From positions 810,489,123 to 810,553,122 of the forward strand of contig OY728136.1 in NCBI GenBank assembly GCA_963277665.1: a stretch of 64,000 bases of DNA, in the 5' to 3' direction. The translations under genes were made by a program, and so were the position numbers. The stretch is from Viscum album. Lineage: Eukaryota > Streptophyta > Magnoliopsida > Santalales > Viscaceae. Under the pieces are notes generated by a model. The model did not search any database and was not told the DNA's origin. It saw only the letters and a program-made list of their open reading frames with translations. This document shows positions 58,851 through 64,000 of the stretch, in pieces. Every line of letters begins with the position of its first letter. Position 1 is the stretch's first letter.

Positions 58851-59270
58851 GCCTCTTTAATCTTCACATGTATAGATGGTTGAATATTCATTTGTGAAAG
58901 ATAAGATTTTCCCCTTCCATTATAATTCCAAGATCCATCCTTTGTAATTCCATAAATATTGGATCTTTTGTAATCCTCATCATGGATAATCTAGCATGGT
59001 CTTGTCGGCTTAATGCATCTGCCACCTTGTTTGCTTTCCCAGGGTGATAATGAATTGAGAAGTCGCAGTACTTAATCAACTCCAACCATCTTCTTTGGTG
59101 CATATTAAGCTTCTTTTGTGTGAAAATATACTTTAGACTTTTATGATCAGTATAAATATCACACCTTTCACCATGAATATAATGCCTCCATATTTTTAAT
59201 GAAAAGATTATGGAGGCTAACTCCAAATCATGAGTTGGGTAATTTTGCTCATGGATTTTCAACTATCGTG
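58851..59270 (-). pseudogene. TE-G RNase H domain
   Basis: The minus-strand frame of 124 codons at 58888-59262 begins [20 protein letters not shown], then [20 protein letters not shown] with the TDHKSL block, and ends [20 protein letters not shown], the usual close of the domain. The preceding YSDAS acidic block lies just upstream (about 59330-59350), separated by a stop. It is otherwise well preserved. In the live element it digests genomic RNA during cDNA synthesis. It is joined in order to RT above and integrase below. Confidence 0.9.
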
Positions 59271-59940
59271 AGGCATAAGATATCACAATATCATTTTGCA
59301 TGAAAACACACCCCAGTCCTTTCTTGGATGCATCACTGTAGATCACAACCATTTCTCCACTACACGGTAGTGTGAGCACATGTGCACTAGATAACCTTCA
59401 TTTTAACTCTTTGAAATTCTCTTCAAACTCCTCCATCAAAACGAACTTAACTCCTTTTCGAGTCAACCTAGTGAGTGGATTAGATAACCTTGAAAAATAT
59501 TTCACAAAACGTCGATAATATCAAGCCAGACCAAGAAAAATTCAGATCTCAGTTACTGTTGTTGGTCTCGACCATCTTTCGATAACCTCTATTTTTGATG
59601 GATCCACAGATATCCCCTATTTTGAGATTATGTGACCCAAAAATGAAACTTTTTGAAGCCAAAATTCACACTTGGTAAATTTGGCATAAATCTTCTCATT
59701 TCTTAGGGTCTTTAATAAAATTCTCAAGTGATCTTCATGTTATTCCTTTCTCTTTGAATAGACAAGAATATCATCTATAAAGACTACCACAAACTGATCA
59801 AGATAGTCTCTAAAGACTCTATTCATTAGATCCTTGAAGATAGCAGGGGAATTAGTAAGACCAAATGGCATCACTATAAATTCCCTCCATCTTTCTTTCC
59901 ACAATTTGAGCATAAGGGAAAACTCATCTTCTTTTCAGTG
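59271..59940 (-). pseudogene. TE-G reverse transcriptase, C-terminal half
   Basis: The minus-strand reading starts near 59870 at an [16 protein letters not shown] block, keeps [20 protein letters not shown] followed by DILVYS with the catalytic FIDD, and continues through a [18 protein letters not shown] segment to the EIRIFLGLAWYYRRFVK block. Scattered stops interrupt it (for example just after the acidic RNase H block). The first half of RT (palm and fingers up to the MPFGL block, including the first catalytic Asp) is absent; the reading meets gag sequence within about 60-130 bases. RT is therefore truncated by a deletion, and not only by point changes. Confidence 0.85.
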
Positions 59941-60004
59941 TGGTCTTTATATTTTCCTTGGAATTCCATTTTCCTCTTCTTATCAAGCCCATATGATTGA
60001 TGGG

Positions 60005-60640
60005 TTACTCCAACTCCATCTCATCCTTGAGAGCACATAGAACACTTTCCTCATAGCTATTGATGTCCCTTATGGATAACGCACTTAGAAGACTTGGTTT
60101 TAAGCCACTAAAGAATCGATCTATTTTACTCTCAGGCTCGATAATAATTCTGGAAGCGTACCTTGGAAGTCTTGTAAAATTTTCTTCGTAGGTACCAACA
60201 GATTCATCATCCTTTTTCTTCAGTTCAAGAAAGTACTTCTCCTTATTTTTTTGAAGAATACGAGGGAAGTACTTATTGAAAAATAATTTCTTGAACTCGT
60301 CCCATTCCATGAAATCTATTTCATCCCTTTTCCTCATATTCTTAATAATATTCCAGCATTGATCAGCTTTAAATTCCAAACGATATACTGCTAAGATGAC
60401 TTTATCATGTTCAGAACATTGTAGAACTGAAAATATCTTTTCAGTGGTACTAATCCATTTTTCAACCACAAATGGATCAGAAGACCCGCTGAATGAAGGT
60501 GGACACTGCCTCATGAAGGATTCAATAGAATTATGATCCTTCCTTTACTCGTTTGGAAGTCTTTCCTGATTCATAACTTGAGAAAGTTGTGTTAGCATGG
60601 CTAAAAGATTTTGTATTCCAGCTCCCAAAACATTTGGTTG
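60005..60640 (-). pseudogene. TE-G gag capsid region
   Basis: The minus-strand frame at 60005-60514 is open for 169 codons. It starts with RQCPPSFSGSSDPFVVEKWI, matching the family R-x-x-PP-x-F-x-G block. KIFSVLQCSEHDKVILAVY, EWDEFKKLFFNKYFPRIL and TYEENFTRLPRYASRII follow, and it ends with the ALKDE helix that precedes the zinc knuckle. A further gag N-terminal piece (MLTQLSQVMNQERLP) lies at about 60550-60600, separated by a stop. The CCHC knuckle and protease that should follow are missing. Gag builds the particle. This is one of the most complete single domains in the window, but the protein could not be finished. Confidence 0.9.
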
Positions 60641-60918
60641 CTCAGGGGGACAATCATTGCATTGCCCGTCGCATTCAGCATTAACAGGGTTCCTTCAGGT
60701 TCCATCCATTGACTGAAACTAAGAAGCATAGTGTGAGAAACACTAATCATAACAGGAAAAAAACACAATCTGTAATAAAATTTCACACTATAGGTCTTAT
60801 CATAGGTTACTCATGGACATTTCTAAAACACTAATATTGTGTTCTATGCTTAGACATATCCTTAGGGTTCTTACTAAGGCTTTCACATCTTAGTTTCCAA
60901 ATGTTGACTATACCTTTT
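60641..60918 (-). other. TE-G leader between primer site and gag
   Basis: About 280 bases of AT-rich sequence with no conserved domain. The 61-codon minus-strand frame at 60601-60786 shows nothing recognisable beyond the gag N-terminal region it overlaps. Confidence 0.5.
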
Positions 60919-60929
60919 CTCTAATACCA
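60919..60929 (-). other. Primer-binding site of TE-G
   Basis: On the minus strand TGGTATTAGAG lies two bases inside the LTR end GTTATA. It matches the initiator-tRNA-Met complement with one C-to-T change. It fixes the minus orientation and makes the copy at 60932 the 5' LTR. Confidence 0.85.
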
Positions 60930-62554
60930 ACTATAACGACCTATAATTTACATACATGGTTATTACTTCAGAATTGAAGCATACTTATTACAACATATAA
61001 CAAAACCATGATAGGACCATTTAGGTATAGTTTATTTAGAAACTGGGAAACATAAACAACTTGTTCAAAAATCATCTACATTGTCTCCCATTTATTTCAT
61101 CATATCTAGAGTCCCTTTTGGCATATCCTACTTAATACCCTTCTTCCTGACCTGGGGAAAAGAAAACATACAAAAGGGTGAGCTCAAATACTCAGTAAGG
61201 GTAACAAAATAAATATCAATCATATCATATTCATAAGAACATAAAATTTTGATAAGATTAACCTTCAATAGAGATCATAATATCATAACATTGGATAAAT
61301 CATAGTAGTGAAATGTAATCCCAATAATCATTACTTAAAACATGAAACTTTGTGGCATACACACATAATCATATAAAATCATTTCATATTAGTCAAGGAT
61401 CTTTTCCAAGACCATCATAGGGGAAAAAGTCCATTACTGAACAGAGTTCACTCCTCGTTCCTATCCTGTATCACTGAACCGGATTAACTTGCCGTTCCAG
61501 CCATGTCTATCTCATGAGATATAAATCTTTACCCAATGCATTGGAGGGAGATATAGGTCCCACCCATCTCATAATGAAACCATTATTTTGTGTGCCACAA
61601 AATCATAAATCATATATCATAGCATAACCCATGTAATAAAAATGGGATTCTTAAACATCATGCCATTATAACATAATCCATGTAAGATAAAAAGACTTCA
61701 AAAAAATAATTCCATCATAACATAATCAAATAAATGTAAAAATAGGGATAGAAATAGATCCCTATATTATCTTAGATGGAAAATAATTTTGATAAAACAC
61801 TTGAACTCCATTCTTGAGGAAAATATCCTTTCTACTTCAAATTTTTTTCCTTTCTTAACATGTCATTCAATTTTAAACTAAAAGAAGTTAATTAAAAAAA
61901 CTTGAAAACTTGTAAAGTAATATTCATGGAAATAATTTTCTATGAAATCATAAAAATCCATTCATGCCATATAATTTAAAAAAACATTCTTCTCGTACTT
62001 TGGCCCGAAAAGTCAAAAAGCACCTCGTACTAAAAATGAAAAAATATTCCTTTCATATCTTTTACTAAAAACTCAAAAATGGGTAAAATTGGATTTAAAT
62101 AATTATAGGAGGATATAAATAATATTAAATATTGATGAAACATGGATATGGATGATAAATATTCCCTGGTAAATTCTGAAATATAAACAATCTCGGATAA
62201 AAATGAGATTGCGATATTTTCCCTTACGTTAGGTAAAATTTGCTTCATACGTATCCAAACCTCCTGTATAATGATTTAAATAATGTCATTTACTTATTAA
62301 AGAATTATATTCATTGTTATTATATCATATATGGTCATATTATTATCTTTTTATTAGTAATATTTCATTGCTACTTGTTATTTGGGTGTTCATTGCTTTA
62401 TGTTCTTTTGCATGTTTTGTCAAATAAATTCTTATTATTCTTTTTAGGTTATAGATACCTCATTTACAGAATGGTATTAGTGTAATATATATCATATTTA
62501 TTAATTAAATTCATTTATATAATCATTATTTAATGAAGACCATGTAGAACGAGT

Positions 62555-62603
62555 CACATCACATTGGGGAGACGGTAGGCCGTACATACGCACGAGCGAT
62601 GAT
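62555..62603. repeat. CpG-rich palindromic motif, copy C (TE-G 5' LTR)
   Basis: Counterpart of copy A. The central palindrome has lost one CpG (CGTACATACG instead of CGTACGTACG), a single G-to-A change, and CATCGTGG reads CATTGGGG. The flank with GATATCATTCCCATGATCAT is identical to copy A. Confidence 0.8.
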
Positions 62604-62738
62604 ATCATTCCCATGATCATGGAATTGTATTGAAGTGTATGTATAATATTTCAGAATAAATATCACTTTACAATAATCATATATAGTTATTATTTACACC
62701 ATTATACCCATCCATGTAAGGTGGTGGTGGAAAACAGA

Positions 62739-62787
62739 TTACACCACGACGTGGAGACGGTATTCCGTACGTACGCACGCGCGATGA
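62739..62787. repeat. CpG-rich palindromic motif, copy D (TE-G 5' LTR)
   Basis: Counterpart of copy B, with the central CGTACGTACG intact and CACGCGCGATGAT on its right. The G-box word CACGTG of copy B is CACGCG here. Confidence 0.8.
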
Positions 62788-63120
62788 TTTAATTTTCTGT
62801 AGGATGGACAGAAGGTGAAATTGGGTTGTTTCTTATTTATAATAACATATCAGTATATGAGTGATACTGATGTTATTACTTAATAATGAAAAAACTAAAG
62901 AATAGGAACTATAATAAGAAATAAATTTGAAAGAATCGGTAACGAATATTACCTCTTCTTCCACACGCCTCTTTGAAACCTTATCATAGGGAAATAAAAT
63001 TAGTCCTTTAAGAAGACCAATACCTCTAGTATATTTCTAGGGAAGTTGATAAGGGAAATATTTTGGGGTTGGGCGAGATTTAAGTCTCAAAATTGTGTGA
63101 CGAGGAGAGGGAGGAGGTTC

Positions 63121-63129
63121 TCTTTTATA
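63121..63129 (-). promoter_or_regulatory. TATA box of the TE-G 5' LTR
   Basis: Minus-strand TATAAAAGA in the context CCCTTATAAAAGAGAACC, matching 55767-55776 in the other LTR. As part of the 5' LTR this is the copy that would drive element transcription. Confidence 0.65.
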
Positions 63130-64000
63130 AGGGAGGAGAGGGGAACCTTTGAAAAAACTTAATATATTATTTTATAATAAAGTTATATTCGGTTTTAATA
63201 GCTCAAAACGGATTTATTTCGAAGATAAGGTGATTATGGGTCAAAATATTCTCAACCAATAGGTTTTATACAAGTTTAGGTTACTATTTTAACCTTATCA
63301 TTTAGATTTAACTCTAAGTTAAATAATTTAACTTTTACTGTGTCTTCTTGTTTTTTAACACTAAATGGTTAATAAACTTACTATAACAAGACAAACGAAC
63401 CTCAAGTGGTTAATTATTAATATATATAAACTTATCTAAGTCATTTGTCCTAACCTTATATTTTTAGGAATAAAATAGAAATTAATAATATAATATTTGT
63501 TTTAAAAACTATTTTATGTCAATTTTGACACTATTTGTTAATTGCTTTTTGTGAAAATAATAACAGGATTATTAGTTCGAAAAAAGTTAGTTAAATCAAT
63601 ATTAACATGTCATATTAACCTATAAAATTATTCTTATTCAAAAAAAGTATCAAATTACATTTATTTGCGTATTTATAACATCAATTATGTTAATATTTCA
63701 TTAATAAGGTAATTAATGCATCATCATTGTGTCAAAAATAAATTAAATTATTTAATGTCTAAAAATTATAAATAAATAAAAATTATATTTTAAATATTTT
63801 TATATTTCTAATTAATATTTATAGTCGAATTTATCTTATGTATAACCCTATATTAAAAATGTTTTTAGTTATTAAAATTTGATTTTAACTATTCTTTAAA
63901 TAAAATAATAATAAGTGTCCTAATCTAATCCAAGTGGACCTAAATGGTCATAGTTTATTCCTAAGTTTGTTTTTGGTCTAATTAAACTTATAAAATAGAA

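Larger units (their letters stand above)
53576..64000 (-). mobile_element. TE-G: youngest element, Tekay/Del-like Ty3/gypsy chromovirus on the minus strand, running off the window
   Basis: Direct repeats at 53576-57415 and from 60932 onward match closely (about 90% or better over the first 250 bases by eye). Between them, on the minus strand, are a primer site (60919-60929), gag, part of RT, RNase H, integrase with its C terminus, and a polypurine tract (57416-57428). The LTR reads TGTAAC...GTTATA on the minus strand. The interior is 3.5 kb instead of 5-6 kb because the segment from the gag zinc knuckle through protease to the N-terminal half of RT is missing near 59940-60000. The right LTR should end near 64770, followed by CCACT. 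Confidence 0.9.
60932..64000 (-). repeat. TE-G 5' LTR, incomplete at the window edge
   Basis: Aligns from TATAACGAC to the left LTR for the whole 3069 bp available. About 770 bp more are expected to the right. It contains the second pair of CpG-rich motifs (62555-62603 and 62739-62787) and a TATA box at 63121-63129. The 81-codon frame at 62240-62485 corresponds to that at 54887-55132 by LTR homology and is not evidence for a gene. Confidence 0.9.

Noticed and set aside
1..64000. Host genes, tRNA genes and rRNA
   Set aside because: No exon pattern, tRNA fold or rRNA sequence was recognised on either strand; all clear coding similarity is to retrotransposon proteins. A short or single-exon gene in the unassigned AT-rich parts cannot be fully excluded without a search.

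Overview
This window looks like intergenic heterochromatin from a flowering plant with a large genome. It is AT-rich and full of stop codons, and nearly every recognisable coding remnant belongs to an LTR retrotransposon of the plant Ty1/copia or Ty3/gypsy (Tekay/Del-like chromovirus) type. I found no host gene, tRNA, rRNA or CRISPR array. The organism call rests only on element types, initiator-tRNA-Met primer sites and long LTRs. I cannot name a species.

Layout. 1-3050 is AT-rich sequence with scattered minus-strand coding remnants that I cannot identify, possibly a third ORF of the next element. About 3050-7790 is the decayed gag-pol of a SIRE/Maximus-like copia element on the minus strand (TE-A); its LTRs are not resolved. 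7790-22310 is mostly unassigned AT-rich sequence holding one short CACTA-type DNA transposon with subterminal repeats (TE-B, 12201-13204), an orphan minus-strand TATA box and a pair of weakly similar blocks.

22311-39966 is one old copia element on the plus strand (TE-C), with 0.7-kb LTRs and a 5-bp target duplication. It was split by a Tekay-like gypsy element (TE-D, 24574-35083) whose 4.1-4.3-kb LTRs carry two tandem arrays and a GC-rich island. TE-C abuts, within one base, a second gypsy element (TE-E, from 39971). The right LTR of TE-E is cut at 48478 by a third gypsy element (TE-F). TE-F is itself cut at 53576 by a minus-strand gypsy element (TE-G), which runs off the right edge. The window is therefore a set of nested insertions. 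By eye, LTR divergence agrees with the nesting: TE-G is the least diverged pair, TE-D intermediate, TE-C and TE-E the most.

No element here looks autonomous. TE-G keeps the best open frames, but it has lost the part from the gag zinc knuckle through protease to the N-terminal RT, and its integrase lacks one catalytic Asp. TE-D keeps only pieces of gag, protease and the integrase C terminus. TE-A, TE-C and TE-E are full of stops and frameshifts, often at family Trp, Arg or Cys codons, as expected for methylated cytosines decaying to thymine. The most distinctive sequence is in the LTRs: a CpG-rich palindromic motif present twice per TE-G LTR, a 66-bp higher-order repeat and a 31-bp repeat in TE-D, and a 26-bp array of about 20 copies in TE-F.
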